Notes: a model not told the origin generated them from the letters alone. A stretch of DNA of 22,572 nucleotides from Oribacterium parvum (GCA_938022235.1 CALIEL010000357.1:1-22572); one strand, 5' to 3'; shown: positions 6,717-15,874, numbered from the stretch's first letter. Program-made: numbers and translations.

Positions 6717-8693
6717 ATGACCATAAAAGAATTTGCTCAATTAGCCGGCGTGTCTGTATCTACCGTTTCCAAGATTTTGAATCATAAAGACGCCAATATA
6801 AGCCCCCAAACAAGAGAGCATGTCCTTTCCCTTGCAAAAATTCATAATTATAAACCCTACTCTTTTGTGAGAACACAATATCCCGAAAAAACCAGCATTT
6901 TCGGAGTCATCTTTCGAGACTGTATTCCTGATGACCGACTCCTGAAAGGATTAATGAATATTGCTCGCTCCTACGGTTATGGTATAACAGTACTGGAAAG
7001 CCATTTAAACAAGTCGCAAGAATTAAAAAACCTGTCCTTGCTTGCTTCAAGTAATGTTGACGGCATTCTGTTTAACCCTATCAGTTCCCAGCCATCTCCC
7101 GAAGTCCATGCACAACTAAAACAGAGCAAAAAACCTTACTTTCTTTTCAGTACAGAAGAAGATATTCCCGGTTCAGACTTTCTTCCCACTATTTCTTATA
7201 AAAGTATGGCAGAATTTTTAACCCAAAAACTCATCCAAGCAGGACATTCCAAAATTGCCCTTGTGGTAGAAAAAGACTGTACTATACGCAATGAATTTAT
7301 TGAAGGTTTTAAAAGCTGCCTGTATCAAAATACTATTCCTTTTACGGAAGAATTCATTTTCTGTAAAGATAACGAAAAATTTTACCGCCATATTTCCTGC
7401 GGAAGTATTAGCGCCGTACTAACCCTGCACTTCCAAAGCGGCTTTCAAATCTATCAAAGATTACTAAGCCGTCATTTGCATATTCCCAATGACTTTTCCT
7501 TACTTACCTTATGCAAACATCAAAGCAATATTCATAACTTCTCCGAAATTTCAGCCCTACTAATCCCCTTTGAAGAATTTGGAGAATACCTTGGCACCTG
7601 CCTGATTAAGCACCTTGAGCATTTCGAAAATACAGAACAGGAGCGAAAGCACTTTCAGCCGGACTATCATTTAAACCACACTAAATCTATTTCTGCCCCT
7701 GCTATGACTCAAAGAAAAAAAGTTCTTGTGTTGGGCAGTGTAAATATTGATTCCTACCTATTTTTTCGAGAGCTTCCCAGCCCGGGAATGGCAGCCAAGA
7801 CCAGTCATTCTTCCAACTATTTAGGAGGAAAAGGGATGAACCAAGCCATCGGAGTGAGCAAATTGGGGCATCACGCCAGCATTATAGGGCTTGTTGGAGA
7901 TGATTTGGAAGCAGATACCATATACGAAAGCGCAAAGCAAGCAGGTGTCAATACTGCTTATTTGAAGCGTATCCACGGAGAATCAACCGGCAAGGGATAT
8001 ATTTTCCTAAATAACAACGGAGATTCTATCATCTCCATCCTTTCCGGTGCCAATGAATTTGTCAGTAAGAAAAATGTTGAAGAGGCACTTTCCGCCTTCA
8101 AAGACAGTCATCTATGTCTTCTAAATACCGAAGTTCCTCAGGATACGATCTTGACCGCTTGCCGTTTAGCAAAAAGCTACAAGCTCCCTGTCCTATTGAA
8201 GCCTTCCTCCATAAGGCAAATAGACTCGGAAATCCTTGCCTTAACAGATATCTTCCTCCCCAATTTAGAGGAGGCACAGATTCTTTTATCTACGGAAGAA
8301 TCTCAGCTTTCCAAAAAACTACAGAGGATGCATGCAAAAGAAGCTTGCGACAAATCCCTCTTAGAACAGTGTGCCGATTACTTTCTAAAAAAAGGGACAA
8401 ATATGGTGATTATAACACTAGGAAAACAAGGACTTTTCGCAAAAGGAAAAGGAATATTAGGGCTGTATACCGCCAAAGAAGTTAAAGCAATCGATACCAC
8501 AGGAGCAGCCGATGCCTTTATCAGTGCCCTAGCTTCTTATCTTCTTCTAGACTATCCTATGGATCAAGCTATCCGTATTGCAACTTACGCAGCAGCACTA
8601 AGTGTCACAAGAGAAGGAGCCGCTCCCTCCCTAGTGGATAAGAATAGTTTGGAAGCTTATATCGCAACGGAAGAGCCGGAGATTTTAAAATAA
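6717..8693 (+). CDS. LacI-type regulator fused to PfkB/ribokinase-family kinase
   Basis: A 658-residue two-part protein. Residues 1-50 form a LacI-type helix-turn-helix (TIKEFAQLAGVSVSTVSKIL). Residues of about 58-320 form a periplasmic-binding-like sensor domain (starting SIFGVIFRD), degenerate compared with typical LacI proteins. Residues of about 334-655 form a complete PfkB kinase: GSVNID (340-345), NYLGGKGMNQA (367-377), LPNLEEA (515-520) and DTTGAAD (593-599), with Asp599 the expected catalytic base. The GSVNID and GGKGMNQA blocks favour ribokinase. I start at ATG 6717, with TAGGAGA 6-7 nt upstream and the HTH immediately after; the in-frame ATG at 6645 adds 24 residues without a binding site or similarity. 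The gene is divergent from the nucleoside operon, so it likely represses it and phosphorylates the ribose released by RihB. The sugar substrate and effector are inferred. Confidence 0.9.
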   Translation: MTIKEFAQLAGVSVSTVSKILNHKDANISPQTREHVLSLAKIHNYKPYSFVRTQYPEKTSIFGVIFRDCIPDDRLLKGLMNIARSYGYGITVLESHLNKSQELKNLSLLASSNVDGILFNPISSQPSPEVHAQLKQSKKPYFLFSTEEDIPGSDFLPTISYKSMAEFLTQKLIQAGHSKIALVVEKDCTIRNEFIEGFKSCLYQNTIPFTEEFIFCKDNEKFYRHISCGSISAVLTLHFQSGFQIYQRLLSRHLHIPNDFSLLTLCKHQSNIHNFSEISALLIPFEEFGEYLGTCLIKHLEHFENTEQERKHFQPDYHLNHTKSISAPAMTQRKKVLVLGSVNIDSYLFFRELPSPGMAAKTSHSSNYLGGKGMNQAIGVSKLGHHASIIGLVGDDLEADTIYESAKQAGVNTAYLKRIHGESTGKGYIFLNNNGDSIISILSGANEFVSKKNVEEALSAFKDSHLCLLNTEVPQDTILTACRLAKSYKLPVLLKPSSIRQIDSEILALTDIFLPNLEEAQILLSTEESQLSKKLQRMHAKEACDKSLLEQCADYFLKKGTNMVIITLGKQGLFAKGKGILGLYTAKEVKAIDTTGAADAFISALASYLLLDYPMDQAIRIATYAAALSVTREGAAPSLVDKNSLEAYIATEEPEILK

Positions 8694-8751
8694 TCAATAC
8701 CTCAATCACAAGACTATCTACAAACACTTTGCGAGCGATACTCGTTATAAT

Positions 8752-8787
8752 AAAAAGCACACTTACCTCTTGGTAAATGTGCTTTTT
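8752..8787. terminator. Bidirectional terminator between convergent genes
   Basis: A 15-bp stem with one mismatch (AAAAGCACACTTACC at 8753-8767 against its partner at 8772-8786) and a 4-base loop TCTT. T-runs flank it on both strands. It lies between the stop codons of the plus-strand fusion gene and the minus-strand GH2 gene and should terminate both transcripts. Confidence 0.9.
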
Positions 8788-8809
8788 CAGCCTCCAACAT
8801 TCTTATATC

Positions 8810-10636
8810 TTAGTCGAATAAATGAATTAACCTTCCGTCAGATGGCCTGGTAAGATTAATTTTTCTGATCGTCTCAGGGGACACTTTATATTCATGGTTT
8901 TCATCCAACAGTCCATTTACTTCCTGCTCCACATCCGTTAACTGTGTATAACAAAAACCTTGGAAGAACGGAAGTTCTATTATGGCCTTCGTTATGGATT
9001 CATATCTTTCCAAAAATGCTTCTTCTGTTTCTACAGTATTGCCATATCCCCACTGTTCTTTTTCCTTTGTGGAAAATGCTATTCCACCATACTCAGTAAG
9101 TAATATTGGTTGCTTATCATATTGATATCCATTGGAAAATGCTGATTTAAATCCACAATGATATTCTTCCGTAGTCTTCATTTGCTCCATAAAAGTGCTG
9201 TATCGATTGAAGAAATCTTCACCTCTTTCCGTATAGTCGTGAAGTGTCAACAAATCCGTTTTGGTGTGTTCCCAACCATCATTAGAGATTACTGGTCTAT
9301 ATGGATCCAAAGATTTTGTCAAATAGTATATTCCTTCCGTCAAATACTGCTCTGCTTTTTCTTTTTCAATCTCAAAGACTCCCCATGATTCGTTAAAAGG
9401 CGTCCAGGCAATGATAGAGGGATGATTATAATTTTGTTTTACTGCCTCCATCCATTCTTTTGTAAAAGCTATAATACTTTCTTGGTTAAAGCAATAATTT
9501 GATGGGAATTCGCTCCATACCAATATACCCATGGTATCGCACAAGTAAAGAAATCTCTCATCCTCTATCTTCTGGTGTTTTCTTACTCCATTGAAGCCCA
9601 TTTCTTTAATCTTTTGCAAGTCATGTAGTAAAGTTTCTTCGTCCTTTGGTGTTAATCCTGTATCCTTCCAATACCCCTGATCCAATATCAGCCTTTGGTA
9701 TAATGGACAGCCATTTAGTAGGAACTTGCCTTCTTCTATCCTTATTTCTCGAAGCCCAAAATAGCTGAAAATAGAGTCTAAAACTCCATCTCCTTCCTTG
9801 ATTTTAATTTCCAAATCGTACAGATTAGGCTCCTGAGGACTCCATCTCTTCACCAGGAATGGATCTATAGCAGGATTATCCAAATAGGCTTTTAACTTAA
9901 ATCTTCCTTCTCGAACTACTGCTTGAAGCTCTGTCACATCTATATTCTGATACTTCACTTTCACATTGGCAAACAACGGGCATTTAGATTGCTTTGTTTC
10001 AACAGAAAGCAAGCAAGCATCTTCAACAAGTCCTTCTATTTCTACTGTATGTTCATATAGCTGTGGTGTGATTTTAACATCTTTAATATATATTTGATTA
10101 ACGACTTCTCCCCAAACGCTTTTCCAAATTCCGGAAGTTTGTACATACCAACAAGCATAACTATACTGTTCCCATCTTTGCTTTCCCCTAGGTTGCTCCA
10201 TATTCGAAGAGTCAATAGCCAAAACAGTCAATACATTTTCTTTATCTTCAATGTACTCAGTCACATCAAAAGAAAAGCGAGAATAGCCACCGCAATGCTG
10301 CCCAACTTGCTTTCCATTAACATAAACCTTACTCCAATAATCTACTCCCTCAAAATGCAGAATAAATCGTTTTCCCTCCAGTTCTTTCTTCTTAACAGGC
10401 AGTATTCTCTGATACCATAAATATCCTAAATGATTCTGAATATATACTCCGCTTTCTTTTGTTTCCGGACTAAAAGGAACCAAAATTTTTCTCTTTTCCG
10501 TCACCGGTATTCCTATCTCCCAATGGCTTTTTTCTCCGGTTTTTTCATTGTCAAAAGCAAAATCCCATTCCCCATTTAGTTCTACCCACGAGTCTCTTAC
10601 TAATTGTGGTCTGGGATAATTTTCAATATGTTTCAT
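8810..10636 (-). CDS. Glycoside hydrolase family 2 enzyme, intracellular
   Basis: A 608-residue GH2 glycosidase (the beta-galactosidase, beta-glucuronidase and beta-mannosidase superfamily). The N-terminal jelly-roll sugar-binding domain (to about residue 180) contains HFEGVDYWSKVYVNG and GGYSRFSFDVTEYI. An immunoglobulin-like domain follows, then a TIM barrel from about residue 300. The acid/base is predicted to be Glu416 in TPFNESWG and the nucleophile Glu515 in LLTEYGGIAF; both are present, so the enzyme should be active. It has no signal peptide and is shorter than LacZ, so it probably acts on oligosaccharides or glycosides imported by the sugar transporter encoded upstream. The start has AAGGAG 8 nt away and follows the permease stop by 17 bases. 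It is the last gene before the terminator. The sugar and linkage hydrolysed cannot be decided from sequence. Confidence 0.9.
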   Translation of the reverse strand: MKHIENYPRPQLVRDSWVELNGEWDFAFDNEKTGEKSHWEIGIPVTEKRKILVPFSPETKESGVYIQNHLGYLWYQRILPVKKKELEGKRFILHFEGVDYWSKVYVNGKQVGQHCGGYSRFSFDVTEYIEDKENVLTVLAIDSSNMEQPRGKQRWEQYSYACWYVQTSGIWKSVWGEVVNQIYIKDVKITPQLYEHTVEIEGLVEDACLLSVETKQSKCPLFANVKVKYQNIDVTELQAVVREGRFKLKAYLDNPAIDPFLVKRWSPQEPNLYDLEIKIKEGDGVLDSIFSYFGLREIRIEEGKFLLNGCPLYQRLILDQGYWKDTGLTPKDEETLLHDLQKIKEMGFNGVRKHQKIEDERFLYLCDTMGILVWSEFPSNYCFNQESIIAFTKEWMEAVKQNYNHPSIIAWTPFNESWGVFEIEKEKAEQYLTEGIYYLTKSLDPYRPVISNDGWEHTKTDLLTLHDYTERGEDFFNRYSTFMEQMKTTEEYHCGFKSAFSNGYQYDKQPILLTEYGGIAFSTKEKEQWGYGNTVETEEAFLERYESITKAIIELPFFQGFCYTQLTDVEQEVNGLLDENHEYKVSPETIRKINLTRPSDGRLIHLFD

Positions 10637-10653
10637 GCTATTCTCCTTTTCCT

Positions 10654-11484
10654 TTATCCTTTGATACCACCTGTACTAATTCCTTGAACAATTTGCTTCT
10701 CAAATATCAGATACAAAATAATCATTGGCAAAGAGGCTACCATGTTTATACACATTGGAATCACAAAATCCGGTCGCTCTATCTTAATCAATGTCGGAAT
10801 GCCGATGGGCAGCGTATATAGTTTTTCGCTAAATACACAAAGTAGCGGCCAGATATAATTATTCCAACTTGCAATAAAACTCATGATGGCTATCGTCGCA
10901 ATTATCGGTCTTGAAAGCGGAAGCACGACTTTAGTGTAAATTATCCATTCTCCGCCTCCATCAATCCGTACCGCCTCAAAAAGTTCTCTTGGTAGTGACC
11001 TAAAAAAGCTATAAGTGATTACAAAATTCATGGAACTGGCCACAGATGGCAAAATCAAACCGCTATAACTATCAATTAGCTTTAATTTGCTCATTAATAC
11101 AAATAAAGGAATAATCGTTGCCTCACTAGGAACAAGAATTCCAATAAGGAAATAAAAATAGAAAAAACCACTTCCTTTAAAGGAAATATGAGCTATGCTA
11201 TACGCCGCTAATGTAGACACAAGAACAGACAATGCAGTTGTCACAATAGCAACAATCAGGCTATTACAGAACCAACGAAATACTCCTGTTTTCATTAAAA
11301 CCTGAGGATAGTTTTGCAATGTATAAGGCGGTGTAAACCAAGAAAATACATTATGAAATTGCTTTCCTTCGTATTGAATGGAGCAAAATAGTCCCCAAAT
11401 AATCGGAGACAACATAATTAAAGCAATAAGTAAGGAAAGTGCGGAAATAAGATTACTTTGTATTGTTTTCGTTCTATTTCTCAT
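10654..11484 (-). CDS. Carbohydrate ABC transporter permease, MalG type (CUT1)
   Basis: A 276-residue inner-membrane permease with about six hydrophobic segments. It carries the MalG-family EAA loop ELFEAVRIDGGGEWIIYTKV followed by VLPLSRPIIA, and ends in the typical GISTGGIKG. I choose ATG 11484 because it lies 2 nt past the upstream stop (TGA) and has AGAGGAAGG in front. A longer reading from 11538 would place 18 atypical residues before it and overlap the neighbouring gene. It pairs with the MalF-type subunit encoded just upstream. The operon has no ATPase gene, so a shared MsmK/MsiK-like ATPase encoded elsewhere is expected. The substrate is presumably the oligosaccharide or glycoside that the GH2 enzyme cleaves. 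Confidence 0.92.
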   Translation of the reverse strand: MRNRTKTIQSNLISALSLLIALIMLSPIIWGLFCSIQYEGKQFHNVFSWFTPPYTLQNYPQVLMKTGVFRWFCNSLIVAIVTTALSVLVSTLAAYSIAHISFKGSGFFYFYFLIGILVPSEATIIPLFVLMSKLKLIDSYSGLILPSVASSMNFVITYSFFRSLPRELFEAVRIDGGGEWIIYTKVVLPLSRPIIATIAIMSFIASWNNYIWPLLCVFSEKLYTLPIGIPTLIKIERPDFVIPMCINMVASLPMIILYLIFEKQIVQGISTGGIKG

Positions 11485-11486
11485 AC

Positions 11487-12398
11487 TCACCCTTCCTCTT
11501 GTCTTCCAAAGCGTCTTTGAATAAACACCAATAAGCATAAGACAACAAATAGAAAGTACGACATTGCAGATGCATATCCCAATTTATTCTTTTCAAATGC
11601 TTGTTGATATATGTATTGTATTAAAGAACGCGTGGTATTAGCCGGTCCTCCACCTGTCATTAAATGAATTTGTCCAAAAACTTTAAAGCTGGCAATAATT
11701 TGGAGCATCATCACAAGGAAAATTGTGGGTTTTAATAACGGTACAGTAATCTTCCAAAATATTTGGAGTGGTGCTGCACCATCTACTTTTGCAGCATCAT
11801 ACAAAACCTCCGGTATATCCTGTAAAGCGGCTAAATATAACAACATAGAAAATCCTATAGTCCACCATAAAGTCATAGCCACTAAGCTAAACCACACTTT
11901 ATTAGAATCTTGTAACCATAAAATCTCCTTCTGACCATTCAAGAAATGGCAAGCTCTCAAAAGACCATTTAGTAATCCACGGTAAGGCGCAAAAACAAAA
12001 CTGGCCAAATAAGAGGCAACAGAAACCGATAGTACTCCGGGTAAGTAATACGCCGTCCTTAAAAAGCGTCGGAAACAAACGGCTCTGTTTGCCAATAATG
12101 CAAGGATAAATGATAAAACAACCAAGAATGGTACAGAAAAAACCACAAATTTTACAGTATGGATGCAGGATAAGTAAAAGTTCTTATCCTGCATCATCTT
12201 TTTATAATTTTCTATACCAACAAAACTGGTCTTTCCCATCAAATTCCAATTGCATAAGCTGACATATATTCCTTGAAAAACAGGGAAGATTGTAAAGATG
12301 GAATAAAGCACAAAGAAAGGCATAATAAATAATATTGCCACAGCTTGCTTTTTCCCTATTTTATGTTTGTTATATGGATCAGATAGCAATTTATTCAT
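11487..12398 (-). CDS. Carbohydrate ABC transporter permease, MalF type (CUT1)
   Basis: A 303-residue permease with about six membrane segments, the first near residues 20-45. The EAA loop is EVLYDAAKVDGAAPLQIFWK followed by ITVPLLKPTIF. The downstream MTGGGPANTT segment is a hallmark of the CUT1 MalF-like subunit. The gene begins 28 bases after the binding-protein stop codon and its own stop nearly touches the next permease start. It would form the heterodimeric channel with the MalG-type subunit for sugar delivered by the lipoprotein at 12427-13800. Family assignment is firm, substrate unknown. Confidence 0.92.
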   Translation of the reverse strand: MNKLLSDPYNKHKIGKKQAVAILFIMPFFVLYSIFTIFPVFQGIYVSLCNWNLMGKTSFVGIENYKKMMQDKNFYLSCIHTVKFVVFSVPFLVVLSFILALLANRAVCFRRFLRTAYYLPGVLSVSVASYLASFVFAPYRGLLNGLLRACHFLNGQKEILWLQDSNKVWFSLVAMTLWWTIGFSMLLYLAALQDIPEVLYDAAKVDGAAPLQIFWKITVPLLKPTIFLVMMLQIIASFKVFGQIHLMTGGGPANTTRSLIQYIYQQAFEKNKLGYASAMSYFLFVVLCLLVFIQRRFGRQEEG

Positions 12399-12426
12399 GG
12401 TTTACCTACTATTCTTTGATGATTTT

Positions 12427-13800
12427 TTAATCTAAATTATTTTCCACAGCCTCTTTAAGAGCAGTTCCGGCTTCATCCAAGGAACTATTGCCTGTTAAAT
12501 ATGCACCTACTGCATCCATCAAATCTTTTTTCATTCCGCCATAATAATGTTCACTCTTTGGTGCATATTTTGCATACTCCAACTCAGAAATCACATTATA
12601 CCCTTTAAGTTTTTTATATTCTTCACTCTGGTTAGCTTCATTTGCAGAAGGAATTTGTCCGGATCCCGCCCAAACGATACCTCCGTCTTTTGACGCATAT
12701 ACCATAAATTGAACTGCAGACAAAGTCTCTTCTTCTGTTCTTTTTTCTTTTTTGGGAAGAATCAAAGTATGGGAATCTGCCCAACAATATGGCTTATCGC
12801 CAAATAATTGCGGAAAAGTTGTATTATTGAACTTAAGGTTTTCAGTCTGCTCATACGCTCCGGTTAACCAAGTGCCGCCAAAAAGTATAGCCGCTTTACC
12901 GGATTGGAATAAAGCCTGACTATCATCGATACCGGGAAGAATATAGCCTTCTTTATAAAGTGCTTCCAGTTCCTCCAGTGCTTTTTTACCAATCTCTACA
13001 TCTAAGGTATTCTTTCCTTCTGCATTAATGAAATCCGTTCCACCCATTTGGAAATAAATTGCATACCAAGTTCTAAAGGGATCATCTCCGGACTGTGTTA
13101 ATCCCAATGGAGATATTTCAGCAGGTAATTTTTCTTTGCATCGCTTTAAGATATCTTTAAATCCTTCCATATCCTTCACATTGAGAACTTCCTCTTCAGT
13201 AACTCCCGCTTCTTCCAGAAGGCTGGTGTTGTAATACATTACCTCAGCATGAGTATCCAAAGGAATGGCATAGATTTTTCCATCAATGCTTACGGAGTCA
13301 AGACTGGATTTCTGATAGTCCTTTGATAAATCAATGTTCAGTTTCTTCAAATAATCATCTAATGGCTCCGCAACACCACTCTGGGAAAGCTCATATAGTT
13401 TTGAAACATGAGAGATACCAATATCCGGGCCTTTTCCCGCAGCTACAGCAGTCTGTAATTTCGTATAATAATCATCCCAGACAAGCGTAATAATCTCCAC
13501 CGGATTTTTAGGATTAGTTTGATTATATTGGTCTTTTATTTGTTTAAACCAATCTCCATCTCCTCCGGTAAATAAGGACCAAAAGCTTAAAGTACCCGCA
13601 GGAACAGTAATCTCTTCAGGATTATCCACTGTTCCGACTCCATTTGTTGTCTCTTCTGTTTTCCCTGCTTCTTCTGCTTTTGTCTCCATCTGAGCTTGTG
13701 AAGCAGAATCTTTGGCCTCTTGTGCAGCTCCGCCACATGCGGACAATGCCATTCCTGCCACAAGTGAAAGACTTAGAAATAGACGTTCTTTTCTTTTCAT
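12427..13800 (-). CDS. Extracellular sugar-binding lipoprotein of CUT1 ABC transporter
   Basis: A 457-residue family 1 extracellular solute-binding protein. A lipoprotein signal (KRKERLF core, then ALSACGG with Cys22 lipidated) is followed by a long acidic, threonine-rich linker to about residue 60. The mature domain then begins around GTLSFWSLFTGGDGDWFKQ. Features of the fold include WDDYYTKLQTAVAAGKGPDI, AIPLDTHAEVMYYN and FQSGKAAILFGGTW, all typical of oligosaccharide-binding members. I start at ATG 13800, with AAAGGAGG 8 nt upstream; a start 13 codons further upstream lacks a ribosome binding site. It is the first gene of the binding protein-permease-permease-GH2 set and follows the second BMP transporter after an 81-base gap with overlapping inverted repeats. 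The ligand is not identifiable. Confidence 0.92.
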   Translation of the reverse strand: MKRKERLFLSLSLVAGMALSACGGAAQEAKDSASQAQMETKAEEAGKTEETTNGVGTVDNPEEITVPAGTLSFWSLFTGGDGDWFKQIKDQYNQTNPKNPVEIITLVWDDYYTKLQTAVAAGKGPDIGISHVSKLYELSQSGVAEPLDDYLKKLNIDLSKDYQKSSLDSVSIDGKIYAIPLDTHAEVMYYNTSLLEEAGVTEEEVLNVKDMEGFKDILKRCKEKLPAEISPLGLTQSGDDPFRTWYAIYFQMGGTDFINAEGKNTLDVEIGKKALEELEALYKEGYILPGIDDSQALFQSGKAAILFGGTWLTGAYEQTENLKFNNTTFPQLFGDKPYCWADSHTLILPKKEKRTEEETLSAVQFMVYASKDGGIVWAGSGQIPSANEANQSEEYKKLKGYNVISELEYAKYAPKSEHYYGGMKKDLMDAVGAYLTGNSSLDEAGTALKEAVENNLD

Positions 13801-13833
13801 ACCATATCCTCCTTTGTTATGAAAATATTGTTG

Positions 13834-13871
13834 TACCAAGCAAATGCTTTGGTATAGATACAGATACCAAA
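13834..13871. promoter_or_regulatory. Three alternating TACCAA half-sites upstream of the sugar-binding lipoprotein
   Basis: TACCAA (13834-13839), TTGGTA (13849-13854) and TACCAA (13865-13870) are spaced 15-16 bases centre to centre. The outer pair of arms, TTTGGTAT (13848-13855) and ATACCAAA (13864-13871), is perfectly complementary. The other arm pairs with the same central arm with one bulged base. The middle arm can thus pair with either neighbour. This fits either a multi-site operator or two mutually exclusive RNA hairpins; I see no U-run and no clear promoter here. Confidence 0.5.
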
Positions 13872-13881
13872 ACTCTATACA

Positions 13882-14802
13882 TTAATTCTCTTTCACATAA
13901 TTCTGTCCCAGCTTATTTGGCGCTCTGAGATCCTTCCTACAAACCGTTAGAACAATCACTAAAACATAAGGCAGTGCACTAAAGAGTTCACTGGGTATGG
14001 TACTCATACCTAAAGCTTTTACATAAACTCCAATCGCCTCTGATACGCCAAATACAGTGCCGAAAATCAATGCCCCTACCGGATTCCAATTTCCTAAAAA
14101 GCAAATTCCAAAAGCAATCCAACCGCGACCACTGATAATTTCAGATGTATACATCCCCACATTACATAAAGAGTAGTACGCGCCTGCAATCCCTCCTAAA
14201 CAACCGGCGACCGCTACTGCCACAAAACGTATCTTTAATATATCTATTCCTGCGGTATCAACAGCTTCCGGGTTCTCTCCACAGGATCTAAGGGTAAGTC
14301 CCAATGCTGTATGATTCATCACAAATAAAATAATCGGAATCAATAGATACGCCAGATAGGTAATAACATTTTGGGAAAATAGAATTTTCCCGATAAATGG
14401 GATTTGACTTAACACCGGGATCTGTATTGTGGAAAGTACCTCGACCTTCAGAGGCGTAGTCTGAATGCCAAAAATAACTCGATAAAAAAAAGTACAAAAC
14501 CCTGTGACTAAAATGGAAATTGCGGTTCCCATAACAATTTGATGCTGGTTCATATATACAGTGGTTAAAGCATAGAGAAGTGCAACCATGAGGCCACACA
14601 CCATAGCCAGCAAAAAGCCAAGATATATATTCCCACTAATGTATGCGCCTATGAATCCGCCCCATGCCCCGATGAGAAATATTCCCTCTACAGCAGTAAC
14701 CATCATTCCTGTTCGCTCTGCAATCACCTCTCCAAGCGCACCAAGAATAAGAGGGGTACTCATAAAAAATGCTCTTGCCAAAAGGCTTGTTATATTGTTC
14801 AT
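13882..14802 (-). CDS. BMP-type ABC transporter permease, second subunit (cluster 2)
   Basis: A 306-residue polytopic permease of the same LivHM-like class as the one at 1484-2422. Recognisable blocks are MMVTAVEGIFLIGAW (about residues 33-47), the coupling segment GLTLRSCGENPEAVDTAGI and GRGWIAFGICFLGNWNP in the C-terminal half. The start follows the upstream permease stop by one base (TAG A ATG) with GAGGAGG inside the previous gene, so the two are translationally coupled. It is the last gene of the second BMP transporter; the CUT1 genes follow after 81 bases with no obvious terminator. What this second transporter carries is open, because its binding protein differs from the PnrA-like one at key positions. 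Confidence 0.9.
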   Translation of the reverse strand: MNNITSLLARAFFMSTPLILGALGEVIAERTGMMVTAVEGIFLIGAWGGFIGAYISGNIYLGFLLAMVCGLMVALLYALTTVYMNQHQIVMGTAISILVTGFCTFFYRVIFGIQTTPLKVEVLSTIQIPVLSQIPFIGKILFSQNVITYLAYLLIPIILFVMNHTALGLTLRSCGENPEAVDTAGIDILKIRFVAVAVAGCLGGIAGAYYSLCNVGMYTSEIISGRGWIAFGICFLGNWNPVGALIFGTVFGVSEAIGVYVKALGMSTIPSELFSALPYVLVIVLTVCRKDLRAPNKLGQNYVKEN

Positions 14803-14803
14803 T

Positions 14804-15874
14804 CTAGGCCTCCTCTGTCACGATTCTCTTTTTCTTAAGCTTATTTAATTCAGCCTTTCTTCTAAAGTAGAAAGACATAAGCACGAAGAGCATTACAAAA
14901 CCCTGTAGCAGATCAATTACACTGGCAGGAGCATCCGTTGAATGTCCCAATGCCGTTCCTCCAACTTGCAAAAAGCCAAATAGTAGAGAAGCCGGCACAA
15001 CCGCAAGCGGGTGAGCATTGGCTAAAATGGCAATTCCGATTCCGTAAGATCCTATCTGCGTATCAAAACCGGTAAGAAGCATATGCTGCATTCCATTGAT
15101 TTCCACCAGTCCTGCAAGTCCTGCAATAGCACCACTAATGGCGAAGGCAAGCATATATTGATGTTGAGGACTGATTCCGGACATTCTGGCAGCATCCTGA
15201 TTTAAACCGGTTGCCCGAATTCTAAATCCTAAAGAAGTCTTATAAAGTACATACCAAACCAATACCGCAACCAGCAAAGAAATCACAATTCCCAAGGAAA
15301 CAGAGGTGCCCGGAATGATTTTTGGCAGCCAGGTGCTTTTATCCAAATAGTCTGTTTTCAAATACTCATGTTTTGATTCCTGCAAACCGGTTCTGAGCAA
15401 TAACTGCATAAGATATTGGATAACATAGGTGGACATCATACTTATCAAAAATTCATTAGCATTAAATTTTGCCTTTAAAAATCCAATTACAAAGCCAACA
15501 ACAGCACCGCCCAAAATAGCAGCCATTCCTGCCAAAAGAATTACAATTGGTCCTGGAAGTTTCCCTCCCAGTGCTAAAGATACTGCCGATGCACAAATGC
15601 AGCCGGAATAGAACTGCCCCTGCGCTCCAATATTATACAGATTCGCTTTATAGGTGAACGTAAAAGCCAAACCGGTTAAAATAAGAGGAGCCGTTTTAAT
15701 CAGAATATTTCCCATATTATATGTGCTGGAAAATGTTTCTGAAAACATTACCGTAAGAGCCTGAAAAGGATTCACTGATAATAAAGGTAAAAAACTAAAG
15801 CTGATTGTCAGACCTAAAAGGATTGCGAAAAGAATCCAAAGTAAAAAATCACAAAGAATCTCTTTCTTTTTCAT
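14804..15874 (-). CDS. BMP-type ABC transporter permease, first subunit (cluster 2)
   Basis: A 356-residue membrane permease with an N-terminal hydrophobic segment (about residues 8-35). It carries the family blocks NLYNIGAQGQFYSGC and GFRIRATGLNQDAARMSGI, followed by AFAISGAIAGLAGLVEI. The C-terminal tail is strongly basic (FRRKAELNKLKKKR). ATG 15874 directly abuts the ATPase stop codon (TAAATG) with AAGGAGG inside the end of the ATPase gene. It is the larger permease of the second BMP system and should dimerise with the 306-residue subunit. It is clearly a diverged paralogue of the 2422-3495 product rather than a recent duplicate. Confidence 0.9.
   Translation of the reverse strand: MKKKEILCDFLLWILFAILLGLTISFSFLPLLSVNPFQALTVMFSETFSSTYNMGNILIKTAPLILTGLAFTFTYKANLYNIGAQGQFYSGCICASAVSLALGGKLPGPIVILLAGMAAILGGAVVGFVIGFLKAKFNANEFLISMMSTYVIQYLMQLLLRTGLQESKHEYLKTDYLDKSTWLPKIIPGTSVSLGIVISLLVAVLVWYVLYKTSLGFRIRATGLNQDAARMSGISPQHQYMLAFAISGAIAGLAGLVEINGMQHMLLTGFDTQIGSYGIGIAILANAHPLAVVPASLLFGFLQVGGTALGHSTDAPASVIDLLQGFVMLFVLMSFYFRRKAELNKLKKKRIVTEEA

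Noticed and set aside
8732..8744. Small CGAG/CTCG hairpin after the fusion gene
   Set aside because: Only four base pairs; the strong stem at 8752-8787 explains termination.
11485..11538. Upstream start of the MalG-type permease
   Set aside because: It would overlap the previous gene by 52 bases and add non-membrane residues. ATG 11484 right after the upstream stop has a strong ribosome binding site.
15732..15749. Imperfect palindrome resembling a catabolite-response element
   Set aside because: It lies inside the permease coding sequence and lacks the central CG of cre sites.
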